From Flavobacteriales bacterium (GTDB taxonomy: Bacteria > Bacteroidota > Bacteroidia > Flavobacteriales_F > PHOS-HE28), in NCBI GenBank assembly GCA_023957375.1, contig JAMLHB010000003.1, positions 379,830 to 443,829 of the forward strand: 64,000 bases of DNA, written 5' to 3'. Position numbers and translations under genes: made by a program. Each line of letters opens with the position of its first letter. The stretch's first letter is position 1. Shown here in pieces: positions 45,701 to 55,202 of the stretch. Below the pieces are notes generated by a model. That model saw only the letters and a program-made list of their open reading frames with translations, searched no databases and was not told the DNA's origin.

Positions 45701-48700
45701 GAGGTCTGCTGCCGCTGGTCCAACCACACCACCGCACCGGCAACGGGTCCGTTGGGAGCGTTGAGCTTCACGCGCAGGCGGTGGCGCTTTTCCTTCACCG
45801 TGAACACGCCAAGATCACTTGCCTCGGGGCCGTTGTTGAAGGGCACTGTCCGCGTCATGGTCAACGGGAAGTATTGATCGCTCAACGGCAGCAATTTCAC
45901 CTGCTGGATACCGGACGGCGCAGGCACTTCAAAGCGTTCAATGGCTTGGTAGGCCTGGTAGCTCAGGGCCTCTGATGCATTGACCATTCCGCCCGTGGTT
46001 TGCCCGGCGGTGTGTACCCCGGTAGTTGTGGAAGTGGCCGGCAAATGCAATACCCAGGACGGGACCCCCTGCCCCGCACCACCGGTGAGCTGCATTTGCA
46101 CTAGCCCCGATGGTGCCCATTGCCCCCCTGTGCTGCCCACATGTTCTATTGGCACCATCAACAACGCGGTTTCCGACCTTCCCCACGGCCCGTCGCCCAC
46201 CTGCACATCGCAGCGCACGGGCTTCCCATCCTCATCCTGGATCGTGCCCTTCACCTTGCCGTACGGCTTGAGCAGGATGCCGCTGGTCATGTCCCATTGC
46301 AGGCCCATCTTCAGGTCCACTGCAGGTTCTTGCGGGTTGCTGTTGTTGAACTGCCCCGGCGGAATGCCCGGTTCGTTGCCTGCGGGCAAGGGCCGGGCTG
46401 CCGGCCAGAAACCTGGCTTGCTGACGGTGATGCTTGCATGCGGGCCGAGGAAGAACATGCCGTCCTGCGAGCCCTTCACCAGGATGCTGCTGAATTCAAA
46501 GAAGCCGTTCGGTCCGGATTTCGTGGTGTAGGTCATCTCCGTGAAGTCCGCGGTTACCGTGCTCTCGCTGCAACCCACGACAACCGGAGGCACTTGGCCG
46601 GGAGCCTTGTCGTAGCGCAGGTGCAACTTCACGATCGCATCGGGCAGGGGCTGCGCCACGTCTGCCATCACCCTGCCGATCACGCGCGGGCCGCGTGGCA
46701 CCAAGGAAACGGCCACATCGTATTGCGGCACTTGGAAAGCACTGTTGCGCATCGGTGCATCGCTCTCCGAAGCCACGGGACCGGTGATCTGACCGCCCGG
46801 GAATGGCGCCGTGTGGCGGAAATAGCTGTACAGTCCGCGCTCGTCGCTCGTCCTGCAATCCACCACATACTCATCCGGGGTGGCCGTATTGTGGAACACG
46901 AGGTTGTTGAACAAGGCGCTGCCGTCCGCCGACTTCGTGAAGCACTGTGAAACCAGGGGTACTTCACCCATTCCCGGAATGGCCATGGCAGCGGCCTTGT
47001 GCTGGCCTTCATCCTTCGGTATATGCGATGGGCGGTGGTCCGCAGGCCTGAGCACGCTCACCTGCACATTGCCCATCGGGCTTCCCTTGCCGCCCATTTG
47101 GTGGTTGCAGGCGCCCTGCACCACGGTCACCTTCAGGTCGTAGCTGCGCACGTAGCAGGCCTGCTCGGGCAGGTCCACGTCATCGCCGGGCTGTGCGTAA
47201 ATCTCCAGGTCCGGGCTGCAGTAGTAGGGCGAGGCCACCTCCAGCATCAGCACCTTGTAGGCGTTCGTGGCGGCGGTGGTGCTTCCCAACCATTGCTTCT
47301 CGGGCAGGCCGTACTTGTTGATCCACGAAAAGTAATTAATGCTTCCCGGCACGTTGATCCCGGTGTAGGAGGGCTGGTGGTAGAAAAACTCATATTCTCC
47401 GTTGCTGCCCGTGGTACCCGTGGCGATCACCCGGCCATAGTGCCATTGGCTTCCATCCTCCGGCTGCGGCAATCCGCTGCTGCCGGGAAGCTGGTCCACA
47501 CCGAGCACCACGCGGTCGGCCTTGGTCACATGCCCCTGCTTGTCGCGCGTTTCCACGCCCTCCAACACAACCCGTTCCACCAGCCTGATCGGGATGTCCG
47601 CCAAGGCCTGGCTTCCTGCGGTACTGACCGGGAAGCGGTCCTTCCACTTGTAATCCGGGAAGATCGTGAACACATTACCTGATACAAGGACGTTTGGTGA
47701 CTGGTCATATGCGTTGATGACCCCGGAGGAATGATCATAGGCACCGATGACCATCGATTCACCACTGGAAACATCTACGCCCTGCACACCGATCGCGCCT
47801 TGTTGCGCACCTTGTCCATTCCCCAAGAAGGGAGACAAGGCGGAAATGATCACTTGCGATGCCCCCAGTTGCAAGCCCCCCAAGGACATTTCCTGTGCAC
47901 AACCTTGCCTGCCGCTGTCCTTGAACCGGTACACCAGTCGGCCCTTGATGCGCGTATCCGCGATGGGCCCGATGGGCAGCATGTTCGCGGGCATGGTCTG
48001 CACGCCGACGGTATGGGCCGGTGGCGGAGGTTGTGCCGGTTGTATTTCGAACGTACATGCCTCGCTGCGGCCCTTGTTCTCGAATGGAATGCTGTTGGTT
48101 GCATCCTTGGCCACCACGGCGGCAACGTAGGTCACGCCGGTGTTCAATTTCGGGTCGTAGGGTTGCCAGGCGTAGGTGGGGGCCGTCAGGTTGGTGCGCA
48201 CGATGGGATTGCCCATCAGGCCGTCCATGGCCAGTGCGATCGCATTGTTCGGGTTCTGCCCCGCGAGCAGTTCCAAGATGTACAGGTCATAGCGCACATT
48301 GGCCAGGTTGAAGTTGCCCACGGGCGGGCTCCAGGTAAAGACCGGCCATTGCGTTTCCACGGCCTCACCGCACAGCGGGAAAGTGATCACGGGCGGTTGT
48401 GCCATGGCGATGGTGAAGAACAGGCAGCCCGCCGGGGCCTCATCGCTGAGCGGCGCATTGGTGTTGTAATCCAAGGCTTGCACGCACAGTTCATAGTTGC
48501 CTTCCGGCAGGATCCCCGTCTGCATCGCGGCATCGGCCACCTGCTGGGGCGCGCTCACTTGGAAGTTGTTCGGGTCCAGGAACGCCATGGCCTGGGAATT
48601 GGCCTGGATCACCTTGTTCTCCAAGCCCGCTAGCACGATGGGCGACTGCGGGGCGTAGCTGCTGCGCGTGCGGCCGCTGTATCCGTTGTCGCCGGTGATG

Positions 48701-48888
48701 GTGCCCACCAACTTCACCTGGCGCGGCGCGGTGGCGGTATTGAGCAGGTTCACGATCAGCGCTCCCTGGTAGTCACTGAGGTGGATGCTGTACGGCGGCG
48801 TGATGATGGGCGTCACCACTACCTGTCCCTGCGCGGCGGCGGACATGGCGACCAGCGCGGCGGTCATCAAGGCGGGCAAGGTTCTCAT
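42712..48888 (-). CDS. Giant secreted multidomain protein (2058 aa), carboxypeptidase-regulatory-like domains
   Basis: A signal peptide (LPALMTAALVAMSAAAQGQ) is followed by an N-terminal region (VVVTPIITPPYSIHLSDYQG, then LVGTITGDNGYS) like large Bacteroidota surface proteins labelled TANFOR. That label is from memory and uncertain. The middle holds several carboxypeptidase-regulatory-like modules with SGQVVSSPGDTPVAGARVWV and TTTDGQGNFTLHGVAMGPL. The C-terminal ~900 residues are strand-rich with repeated FxL and (L/V)xLGG-type segments (FSGSLGFGGMAYADVGLSFW-like) and may form an elongated beta structure. No sorting domain is recognised at the end (NITLDRIDGSCGQ). The barrel gene ends 21 bases upstream and the fibronectin-like gene follows by ATGA. 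Function unknown. Confidence 0.8.
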   Translation of the reverse strand: MRTLPALMTAALVAMSAAAQGQVVVTPIITPPYSIHLSDYQGALIVNLLNTATAPRQVKLVGTITGDNGYSGRTRSSYAPQSPIVLAGLENKVIQANSQAMAFLDPNNFQVSAPQQVADAAMQTGILPEGNYELCVQALDYNTNAPLSDEAPAGCLFFTIAMAQPPVITFPLCGEAVETQWPVFTWSPPVGNFNLANVRYDLYILELLAGQNPNNAIALAMDGLMGNPIVRTNLTAPTYAWQPYDPKLNTGVTYVAAVVAKDATNSIPFENKGRSEACTFEIQPAQPPPPAHTVGVQTMPANMLPIGPIADTRIKGRLVYRFKDSGRQGCAQEMSLGGLQLGASQVIISALSPFLGNGQGAQQGAIGVQGVDVSSGESMVIGAYDHSSGVINAYDQSPNVLVSGNVFTIFPDYKWKDRFPVSTAGSQALADIPIRLVERVVLEGVETRDKQGHVTKADRVVLGVDQLPGSSGLPQPEDGSQWHYGRVIATGTTGSNGEYEFFYHQPSYTGINVPGSINYFSWINKYGLPEKQWLGSTTAATNAYKVLMLEVASPYYCSPDLEIYAQPGDDVDLPEQACYVRSYDLKVTVVQGACNHQMGGKGSPMGNVQVSVLRPADHRPSHIPKDEGQHKAAAMAIPGMGEVPLVSQCFTKSADGSALFNNLVFHNTATPDEYVVDCRTSDERGLYSYFRHTAPFPGGQITGPVASESDAPMRNSAFQVPQYDVAVSLVPRGPRVIGRVMADVAQPLPDAIVKLHLRYDKAPGQVPPVVVGCSESTVTADFTEMTYTTKSGPNGFFEFSSILVKGSQDGMFFLGPHASITVSKPGFWPAARPLPAGNEPGIPPGQFNNSNPQEPAVDLKMGLQWDMTSGILLKPYGKVKGTIQDEDGKPVRCDVQVGDGPWGRSETALLMVPIEHVGSTGGQWAPSGLVQMQLTGGAGQGVPSWVLHLPATSTTTGVHTAGQTTGGMVNASEALSYQAYQAIERFEVPAPSGIQQVKLLPLSDQYFPLTMTRTVPFNNGPEASDLGVFTVKEKRHRLRVKLNAPNGPVAGAVVWLDQRQQTSDQAGVAYFEFLSPESEFRLKVYPPGDLMPVNRIVVNPVSPEPVTLEVQLDPGTSLSGQVVSSPGDTPVAGARVWVETGSDQQGAQLNQTTTDGQGNFTLHGVAMGPLTVHAAKADSLVSYIGTAQDVNYFMMPGPPPDFKMIPRMPHVELVLQRANDLDLTKLLGFPVEVEKRAQNSDGTSTISGAFINLPANANFSLEDPGQRIAFTDVKVQAGAMGPLGLPRAVPVSGAVATDMAQVPLKLYGALDATLKGVPISFFPGLVQVQGTATGGVVRGTVSSELSTFNFSYDFTGRFYLGDGPDQPRLDVFRSNGAYAQRTFNLMTFKLAPMSLLWEPSNAAFSLRGFPARSDRTRSFVEPGVFRIATVVQVKDVPDITPALLELEVGDIRVTPQTIEGIQGGGDKLNFKLNDWSFTATAPWSFNNDLAAIVIPQGTLDMVLAKAAMSQIMIRPNGLEMNAGQLGEVRLGGVAPLKPADGVPWTFGYDPGYVYQGMAGAWRFGALTTGSASVATVQGPAELVPSKVQFSSFSLFSRGQPLAEVRAMNYRYFNIMDMTPVGSMQFTPDGVDLLVNCSLAIHGLPQTTGFFSFYKDGNNTASRLKPLGATITTGRGNVYFTLDDRMPSQVIKPGQFTCYGRFRIDPEDGSSGEPVYAYGFLDHTAASTYIDLIRTDAQHYKGSTRQEVRFGGSPNKKMLLNSGRQTMGPDQWNDLSFKGNLVNLAGIDDNPANELSFTVKGAVELGQGKIGMSQLATPFGNMAMSYDFEHARLVGSLGLSNNNFGAVNIVNAQLGLLVDKDGFLVSCYDSHVIVPPVPWPLQDHHPAFMIGAHNAIPDTLLSNLMSGYRYKSLPATMAGKKLKGLFLQDKLSLIDFSVPSLNLGVMGVSGHASCAVEGRNWVDLSGSLGFGGMAYADVGLSFWLLSPIPDCSSLDLSASAEVLFEAALQGSTFSLIACGSTSVGASICGVSDSFGLTVKGSVNSQGNITLDRIDGSCGQ

Positions 48889-48909
48889 GGCACGGGGCTT
48901 TTCATGGTA

Positions 48910-50658
48910 TCAGAAGCGGATGTCCGCGCCGATGACACCGGTATCTTCGGTGAAGGCGGGGACCGACGGGTCATTGCTGCGGTTGTCCTGATGGCTCAAC
49001 GTGAGCACGAAGGAGATGCGCTTGGTGGCCTGCATGCTCCCCTGAAGGTCCAATTGCCAGGTTGATCCGTGGCCGCCCGCGGGAAGTGCATTGGCCAGGA
49101 AGGAGCCGCGCAGTTCAGTGCCCAAGCGGCCCTCCTTCAGCCAAGAACGGCCCGCTTCCACGTGGAAGCCTTTGCTGATCGTGCGCCCCACGACGCTCTC
49201 GGTGTTGCGGAAGATCGCCCCTCCGCCCAGGCGGGCCTGGTCCTGCTTCCAGTTCCGCGTGTAGGCCAGGTCCGTGTGCAGGCCGGTGAGCATGGCCCGG
49301 CTGAAGGCTTCCGCACCACGGTCGCTGAGGGCAAAGAAATTGATGGTGCACGTGGCAAAGTGGCTGCCATTGCTTGCGGAATACGTCACGCGCGGCTGCA
49401 ACAGCAGATTCTGGCTCACTTGCCTGAACCGTGCCGTATCGTTTGCCACCGGCCTGAGCGGGTCCTGCACAATGCCGAAGTTGGAGTAGTTGAGCACGCA
49501 ACCGAACGCCTTTCCGCCCGTGTAGCTCAACCCCAGGTTGGCCATGATGCGCTTGGCGGTGGCGGCACGCAGCCGCTTCAGGTTGTTGTGCTGCCAACCC
49601 ACGGTGGCGTTGGCGCTCAGCCGGTTCTTGAGCAGGCTGCCGCTGGCCGTGCCGGTGACCTGTTCCACATCCGTCTGGAAGTAATAGGTGCCCATGCTCT
49701 TGTAGTCGGGGTCAACCCGGCGGTAGGTGAGTTTGCCGCGCAGGCGTTTCCGCTTCAGGGCAAGGCCGGTCTCAACGGCCATCAAACCTTGGGTGCTCGT
49801 ACGCGTGGTGAACACGGGGTTTGCGACCCGGGCCCAAGGCCTGTCCTCTTGCGCCAACGGCGAAGCACGCAGATCCCGGGTATAGGCACTGCCGGCCATG
49901 TCGAATTCCCAACGCAGCACCTCGGTCAGTTTTACCCGGCCCACCAGGCCGACCGCCAAATTTTCGGCCGGCGCCAGTTGAACCGCTTCCGGCACGGGGA
50001 TCGAGCGTACATCATCACGTGCGCGCAGCACGACGACATCCACATACTGCTCCTCGGTGCCCACGCCCAGCTTCACCGCATAGCCCGTGCGCCCGTATGC
50101 CGGTATGGGGATGTCGCTGATGAACTTGGAAGGGTCGTACACGGCGGCGGTGTCCTCGGCCACGGCTTTTTGTAACCGTCCGTACATGAAGCCGAACCGG
50201 AATTTGCCGGGGTTCAGTTCCACGCCTGCCATCAATGCCCTGTGGCCGGCGAGCGTGAATTTCGAGAACGTGAGGTCGCGATAGCCCAAGTGCAGCTTCG
50301 CCCATTTGTAGCGCGGGCTGAGGCCGAACTGGTTGAAGGGCTGCTGGAACGAACGCTGCTGATCGCTGAGCACCAGCATGAACGGCAATTGGATGCCCAG
50401 GACGCTGAGCACTGGTGATCCGCTGATGGACCAAAACCCCGGTGTGTGCCGCGGATCGATCCCTTGTGCATGGTACAGGCCGAAGCGCGCCTGCAGCGTT
50501 CCGTTGAACTGGGCAACCGGGGCCTGACCAATTTGCGCAATATCCTGTGAGCGTGCCGTTCCGCACACCCCCACCACAAAAGCCGCAAGAAAGATCGGCT
50601 TTACCCCATTGTGCCAATGTCCAAAATTGCAATTTTCAAACGCAATGATGTTCGTCAT
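48910..50658 (-). CDS. Outer-membrane beta-barrel protein, first gene of a three-gene operon
   Basis: 582 residues from the ATG at 50658 (a more distant ATG at 50736 is less likely). A signal segment (VKPIFLAAFVVGVCGTARSQ) is followed by many short amphipathic strands with aromatic ends: ARFGLYHAQG, YKWAKLHLGYRDLTF, FRFGFMYGRLQ, RLRGKLTYRRV, YTGGKAFGCVLNYSNFGI, ISFVLTLSHQDN and a terminal GVIGADIRF. This is typical of a large outer-membrane barrel. It is 21 bases upstream of the 2058-residue gene. By analogy with PorP/SprF it may export or anchor that protein, but the two barrels are not the same family by eye. Confidence 0.75.
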   Translation of the reverse strand: MTNIIAFENCNFGHWHNGVKPIFLAAFVVGVCGTARSQDIAQIGQAPVAQFNGTLQARFGLYHAQGIDPRHTPGFWSISGSPVLSVLGIQLPFMLVLSDQQRSFQQPFNQFGLSPRYKWAKLHLGYRDLTFSKFTLAGHRALMAGVELNPGKFRFGFMYGRLQKAVAEDTAAVYDPSKFISDIPIPAYGRTGYAVKLGVGTEEQYVDVVVLRARDDVRSIPVPEAVQLAPAENLAVGLVGRVKLTEVLRWEFDMAGSAYTRDLRASPLAQEDRPWARVANPVFTTRTSTQGLMAVETGLALKRKRLRGKLTYRRVDPDYKSMGTYYFQTDVEQVTGTASGSLLKNRLSANATVGWQHNNLKRLRAATAKRIMANLGLSYTGGKAFGCVLNYSNFGIVQDPLRPVANDTARFRQVSQNLLLQPRVTYSASNGSHFATCTINFFALSDRGAEAFSRAMLTGLHTDLAYTRNWKQDQARLGGGAIFRNTESVVGRTISKGFHVEAGRSWLKEGRLGTELRGSFLANALPAGGHGSTWQLDLQGSMQATKRISFVLTLSHQDNRSNDPSVPAFTEDTGVIGADIRF

Positions 50659-50751
50659 GTTCGCTGCCCGGTTGCCCGGCGCACCGTTCCATATGCCCGG
50701 TCCGTGGTGCCCCGCCTGTAGGGAAATGATGGGCAACCGCCCATAACTTCC

Positions 50752-50759
50752 TACTTTCG
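50752..50759 (+). promoter_or_regulatory. -7 promoter box of the YebC gene
   Basis: TACTTTCG, 48 bases before the ATG at 50808, fits TAnnTTTG with one change. No TTG at the expected -33 spacing. Confidence 0.5.
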
Positions 50760-50807
50760 CACACCCTGCGGTGCATTCCGCATTTCCAGGACAAACAGAC
50801 TCTTTCC

Positions 50808-51560
50808 ATGGGCCGCATTTTCGAGAAACGCAAGCACAAGATCTTCGCCCGCAACGCCAAGCTCAGCAAGCTCTTTACCCGCATCGGCAAGGAGATCTCC
50901 ATGGCCGTGAAGGCCGGCGGGCCCAGCCCCGAGGCCAACCACCGCCTGAAGGTGGCCATCCAGAACGCCAAGGGCATGAACATGCCCAAGGACAACATCG
51001 ACCGGGCCATCAAGAAGGCCGCCGGCGGCACCGAGGAGAATTACACCGAGATGACCTATGAGGGCTACGCGCCCGGCGGCGTGGCCATTTTCGTGGACAC
51101 CGCCACGAACAACCCCACGCGAACGGTGAGCAATGTGCGCAGCTTCTTCAACAAGTGCGACGGCAACCTCGGCAACTCAGGCTCGCTGGCGCACGTGTTT
51201 GAGCGCAAGGCCGAATTCGTGGTGACTGCGGATTCGCTGAAGAAAATGGATCCCGATGAGTTTGAAATGGCCCTGATCGACGCGGGCGCGGACGACCTGG
51301 TGCACGACGAGGAAGGGTTCATCATCCTAGCCCCGTTCACCGAGTTCGGCAACATCCAGCACAAGTTGGACGAACTGGGCATTGAGGCCAAGAGCGCCGA
51401 GTTGAAGCGCTTCCCGTTGAGCACCATCCCCGCCGACCTGGCCACGGCGCGCAACGTGATGAAGCTGATCGACATGCTGGAGGATGACGACGACGTGAAC
51501 GCCGTGTACCACAACATGGAACTGAGCGAAGAGGTAGAGGCGGCCTTGGCCGAAGGATAA
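50808..51560 (+). CDS. yebC: YebC/PmpR family regulator or translation factor
   Basis: 250 residues, the family's usual size. The N-terminus GRIFEKRKHKIFARNAKLSK, then FTRIGKEISMAVKAGGP, and the following KGMNMPKDNIDRAIKKAAGG and YEGYAPGGVAIFVD are family signatures. Acidic later parts (ELSEEVEAALAEG) complete the three-domain fold. Family members have been described as DNA-binding transcription regulators and, more recently, as helping ribosomes through difficult sequences. Which applies here is not shown. It stands alone on the plus strand, convergent with a sensor kinase 22 bases away. Confidence 0.93.
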   Translation: MGRIFEKRKHKIFARNAKLSKLFTRIGKEISMAVKAGGPSPEANHRLKVAIQNAKGMNMPKDNIDRAIKKAAGGTEENYTEMTYEGYAPGGVAIFVDTATNNPTRTVSNVRSFFNKCDGNLGNSGSLAHVFERKAEFVVTADSLKKMDPDEFEMALIDAGADDLVHDEEGFIILAPFTEFGNIQHKLDELGIEAKSAELKRFPLSTIPADLATARNVMKLIDMLEDDDDVNAVYHNMELSEEVEAALAEG

Positions 51561-51581
51561 AGGGCTTCAAGCGGCACAGCC

Positions 51582-53504
51582 TCAACTGCGGTGCGCCGTC
51601 CTGAAGCGGATGTGGTAACGCGTGCCCGTTTCGTCCGATTCCATCGAAAGGGTGCCGTTGAGCTGTTCCACCAGGCTGCTGATCAAGCTGCGCCCCAGCG
51701 TGTCCGAAGGCTGGTCCTGCTTTTCCAACGGAATGCCCTTGCCGTCGTCGCTGTAGTTGAGGTCGAACTCCTGCTCGCCTGCACGGTGCACCCGCAGGTT
51801 GATGAATCCCCCTTCACCCGGCGAGAAGGCATGTTTGAACGAGTTGGTGATCAGCTCGTTGAGGATCAGTCCCAGCGGCACCAGCGTATCCATGTCCAAC
51901 GCCAGGTCGGGGTCGATGGCGGTGCGGTAACGGATCTTCTCCTGCACCTTGTTCAACAGCACCAGCTCGCTAAACAGATCGCGGATGTACTGTGCCAAAT
52001 TGAGCTGCGCCAGGTCGCTTCCCTTGTACAGCTTTTCATGCAGCAAGGCCATGGAGGCCACGCGGCTCTGGGTCTGTGAAAGGGCCTGCTGGAGGCGTTC
52101 GTCGGCAATGGTGCCCGACTGCAGGCGCAACATACTGGACACCAACTGCAGATTGTTCTTCACCCGGTGGTGGATCTCGCGGATCAATGTTTCAATGCGG
52201 GCGTTGGCCTGTTCCAGCTTTTCCTTTTCGTTGAACAGGACCTGGTTGTACTCCAGGTCGCGCTGCCGCGCTGATTTCAGGTTATCCCGCATGCGGGTGA
52301 GCGAATGGCCCAGTACGTCCTGCTCGCCGCTGATGAGCACCGAGGCATCGTAATTGCCCTGCCCGATGGCATCGGCACTGGCGGACAGGGAACGGATCGT
52401 GCCGATCATCTTGTTGAACGACCCCGCCATCTGGCCCACCTCGTCGCGGGTCCTCACCGGCACGTTTCCGCGTACATCACCCTGGGCCAGGGCGGCGGCA
52501 GCATGGGTGACTTCATTGATGGTGCTCCGCAACCCGCGCATGATGACCATGGCCATCACCGCCACCGCGCCCACCACGATCAACAGCGCGGCCAACACCA
52601 GCACCAAGCGCCGCTGCGCATCGCGTGAAACGTCCTTGCTGGCCCGGATGATCGAATCGATCGACTGTTCCTCCGCCGCGCGCAGGAGCAGCATGGCCCT
52701 GCCACTGACCTCCCACCATCGGGCGGCATCGGTGCCCAGGTTGGCGACGCTCCGCTTGGATGTCACCGTGCTTAACACAAACCGGAGGAAGTTGACGTCC
52801 GGCCCTTGGAAGGTGTTGCGGTACAGGGTTTGCATGTCCGGCGAGGCATCGCGTTTGAACAGGAACAAGCTGGTTTCGTACAGTGCAATGCGGTCGTAAA
52901 GCTCCTCTTGTTCCTGCTGGGTGATGCCCGAGGCCAGGCCCCTGAGCACCAGCATCCGGATGTCGCTCAAGGATTCTTTGGCATAAAGCAGGCTTTGGTG
53001 GGCGAACATCCTGTTGTTCACATCCTGGTCCACGGCCTGCCTGGACATTTCGGCCAAATTGCGGACCAACTCCTCGTTCATCGACCTGAAACCAAGCTCG
53101 GCAAGAGCGGGGGCAATGCTCCGCCCATCCACTTGGCGGCGCAAGCCATCGAGCGGTTGCAGGTCCGCCGAAGCACGCATCATGGGGCCGCCTGCAACGG
53201 TGTTCTCGCCCAATCGGGCCATCCGTGCATCGCTTTGGGCACGGGCCAGCTGCAGGTAATGCCCGCCGGGCAGCACCTTTTCCAACGTGGCCACGCTTAC
53301 CGCCCCTTCGTACTGCATGGCATCCACCACATCGCTGATCGCACGGATGCTGCCCGACTGCTTGGCCACGTAGCCCAATACCCTGCTGCGTTTCAGGTTG
53401 GAATCAACCTGCTTGCCGATCAGCAGCACCAGGCCGAGCACCGGTATGCCCAGGGTCACCAGGAACTTGGTCCGGATCGGAAAATCAGCGAAGCGCCAGT
53501 TCAT
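51582..53504 (-). CDS. Membrane sensor histidine kinase, nitrate/nitrite-sensing-like domain, HisKA_2
   Basis: 640 residues. TM1 (~12-30) and TM2 (~299-322) bracket a helical extracytoplasmic domain (~31-298) that looks like the NIT nitrate/nitrite-sensing fold ([20 protein letters not shown], then [20 protein letters not shown]). A HAMP domain follows (~323-375, [20 protein letters not shown]). The dimerisation/phosphoacceptor helix [20 protein letters not shown] carries His445/446, placing it in the HisKA_2/HWE-like group. An ATPase domain has the N box [17 protein letters not shown] and G box DDGKGIP. No response regulator is adjacent, so its partner is elsewhere. It is divergent from the carboxylase gene. 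Confidence 0.9.
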   Translation of the reverse strand: MNWRFADFPIRTKFLVTLGIPVLGLVLLIGKQVDSNLKRSRVLGYVAKQSGSIRAISDVVDAMQYEGAVSVATLEKVLPGGHYLQLARAQSDARMARLGENTVAGGPMMRASADLQPLDGLRRQVDGRSIAPALAELGFRSMNEELVRNLAEMSRQAVDQDVNNRMFAHQSLLYAKESLSDIRMLVLRGLASGITQQEQEELYDRIALYETSLFLFKRDASPDMQTLYRNTFQGPDVNFLRFVLSTVTSKRSVANLGTDAARWWEVSGRAMLLLRAAEEQSIDSIIRASKDVSRDAQRRLVLVLAALLIVVGAVAVMAMVIMRGLRSTINEVTHAAAALAQGDVRGNVPVRTRDEVGQMAGSFNKMIGTIRSLSASADAIGQGNYDASVLISGEQDVLGHSLTRMRDNLKSARQRDLEYNQVLFNEKEKLEQANARIETLIREIHHRVKNNLQLVSSMLRLQSGTIADERLQQALSQTQSRVASMALLHEKLYKGSDLAQLNLAQYIRDLFSELVLLNKVQEKIRYRTAIDPDLALDMDTLVPLGLILNELITNSFKHAFSPGEGGFINLRVHRAGEQEFDLNYSDDGKGIPLEKQDQPSDTLGRSLISSLVEQLNGTLSMESDETGTRYHIRFRTAHRS

Positions 53505-53511
53505 GGGCCAG

Positions 53512-53519
53512 CGAAAGTA
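53512..53519 (-). promoter_or_regulatory. -7 box of the sensor kinase, nearly leaderless
   Basis: Minus-strand TACTTTCG ends 7 bases before the ATG at 53504, so the transcript would have almost no leader. Confidence 0.5.
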
Positions 53520-53544
53520 GGGGAAGCCAGCGTGTCGCGCTATC

Positions 53545-53552
53545 TACATTTG
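53545..53552 (+). promoter_or_regulatory. -7 box of the carboxylase gene
   Basis: TACATTTG is a perfect TAnnTTTG, 50 bases before the ATG at 53603. It lies back to back with the kinase box. Confidence 0.6.
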
Positions 53553-53602
53553 GCCGCGCCCGGAACGTACCCGGGCCCAAGACACAAGATCCCGTTGCCG
53601 AT

Positions 53603-55150
53603 ATGGACATGAAATCAAGGTTCCAACTGCTGGACAGAAAGATCGCCGAGGCGCTCCAAGGGGGAGGTGCCGAGCGGATCGCTTCGCAACATGGCAAGGG
53701 CAAACTCACCGCCCGCGAGCGCATCCATCTGCTGCTGGATGAAGGCAGCTTCCAGGAAACCGGCCAGTTGGTGACCCACCGCAGCACCAACTTCGGGCTG
53801 GACAAGCAGCACTTCCTGGGCGACGGCGTGGTCACCGGCTACGGCACCATCAACGGGCGCACCGTCTTCGTGTTCTCGCAGGACTTCACCGTGCTCGGGG
53901 GCTCGCTGGCCGAGGCCCATGCCGAAAAGATCTGCAAGGTGATGGACCTGGCCATGCAGAATGGGGCACCGGTGATCGGCCTGAACGACAGCGGCGGGGC
54001 GCGCATCCAGGAGGGCGTAGTCTCCTTGGGCGGCTATGCCGATATCTTCCACCGCAACGTGATGGCCAGCGGCGTGGTGCCGCAGATCAGCGCCATCATG
54101 GGCCCCTGCGCGGGGGGTGCCGTGTACAGCCCCGCCCTCACGGATTTCGTGCTGATGGTGGAGCACACCAGCTACATGTTCGTCACCGGGCCCAACGTGG
54201 TGAAAACGGTCACCCACGAAACCGTCTCCTCCGAGGAACTGGGCGGGGCTTCCACCCATGCCTCCAAAAGCGGCGTGGCCCACTTCACCGCCCCGGACGA
54301 GTTTGACGCCATCGACCAATTGCGCCGGTTGGTGGGCTACATGCCCAACAATTGCGAGGAGCGCCCGCCCATGCTGCCGTACGAACCAGGCAACGAGCTG
54401 CGCCCCGAACTGGATGCCATCCTGCCGGAGAACCCCAACCAGCCCTACGACATCCGGCAGGTGATGAACGCCGTGATCGACCCGGACAGCAGCATGGAAG
54501 TGCATGCAGACTACGCGCGCAACATGGTGATCGGCTTTGCACGCGTGGCCGGCGAGGTGGTGGGCTGCGTGGCCAACCAGCCCGCCGTGCTGGCCGGGGT
54601 GCTCGACATCGATGCCAGCCTGAAAGCCGCACGGTTCGTGCGCTTTTGCGATGCCTTCAACATTCCGCTGCTCGTTTTCGTGGACGTGCCCGGCTTCCTG
54701 CCCGGAACCGAGCAGGAATGGCGCGGCATCATCAACCACGGGGCCAAGCTGCTGTACGCCTTCAGCGAAGCCACCGTGCCCCGCATCAGCGTGATCACCC
54801 GAAAGGCCTACGGCGGCGCCTACGACGTGATGAACAGCAAGCACATCGGCTGCGACATCAACTTCGCATGGCCGGCGGCCGAGATCGCCGTGATGGGTGC
54901 CAAGGGTGCGGCCGAGATCATCTTCCGCAACGAGATCAAGAACGCAAAGGACCCCGAGGCCACGCTAACGGCCAAGGAGGGCGAGTACAAGGAGCGGTTC
55001 GCCAACCCGTACGAGGCGGCCGCACGCGGCTACATCGACGAGGTGATCCATCCGCACGATACCCGCCGCAAGGTGATCGAAGCCCTGCGCATGCTGCGCA
55101 ACAAGGCCCGCACGCTGCCCCGCAAGAAGCACGGGAACATTCCGCTTTAG
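53603..55150 (+). CDS. Acyl-CoA carboxylase beta (carboxyltransferase) subunit
   Basis: 515 residues, the usual length for propionyl-CoA or methylmalonyl-type carboxyltransferases. It transfers CO2 from biotin to an acyl-CoA in the cytoplasm. N-terminal half: [40 protein letters not shown] and the acyl-CoA oxyanion region [13 protein letters not shown]-terminal half: biotin-side oxyanion region [20 protein letters not shown] and [20 protein letters not shown]. The HGNIPL end is typical. No alpha (biotin) subunit gene is nearby, so the complex must be completed from elsewhere. Which acyl-CoA is used (propionyl, methylmalonyl or other) cannot be told from sequence reading. Confidence 0.93.
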   Translation: MDMKSRFQLLDRKIAEALQGGGAERIASQHGKGKLTARERIHLLLDEGSFQETGQLVTHRSTNFGLDKQHFLGDGVVTGYGTINGRTVFVFSQDFTVLGGSLAEAHAEKICKVMDLAMQNGAPVIGLNDSGGARIQEGVVSLGGYADIFHRNVMASGVVPQISAIMGPCAGGAVYSPALTDFVLMVEHTSYMFVTGPNVVKTVTHETVSSEELGGASTHASKSGVAHFTAPDEFDAIDQLRRLVGYMPNNCEERPPMLPYEPGNELRPELDAILPENPNQPYDIRQVMNAVIDPDSSMEVHADYARNMVIGFARVAGEVVGCVANQPAVLAGVLDIDASLKAARFVRFCDAFNIPLLVFVDVPGFLPGTEQEWRGIINHGAKLLYAFSEATVPRISVITRKAYGGAYDVMNSKHIGCDINFAWPAAEIAVMGAKGAAEIIFRNEIKNAKDPEATLTAKEGEYKERFANPYEAAARGYIDEVIHPHDTRRKVIEALRMLRNKARTLPRKKHGNIPL

Positions 55151-55174
55151 GCCGACAGGGCTTGGCAAGGCAAT

Positions 55175-55182
55175 TATCTTGG
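55175..55182 (+). promoter_or_regulatory. Possible -7 box of the TPR kinase gene
   Basis: TATCTTGG ends 20 bases before the ATG at 55203. It supports this start over the in-frame ATG at 55179, which would lie inside the box. Confidence 0.45.
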
Positions 55183-55202
55183 AGACCCCAACGCCGTTCA
55201 AC

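Noticed and set aside
53615-54844. 409-codon minus-strand frame over the carboxylase gene
   Set aside because: It is a shadow of the conserved carboxyltransferase coding sequence.
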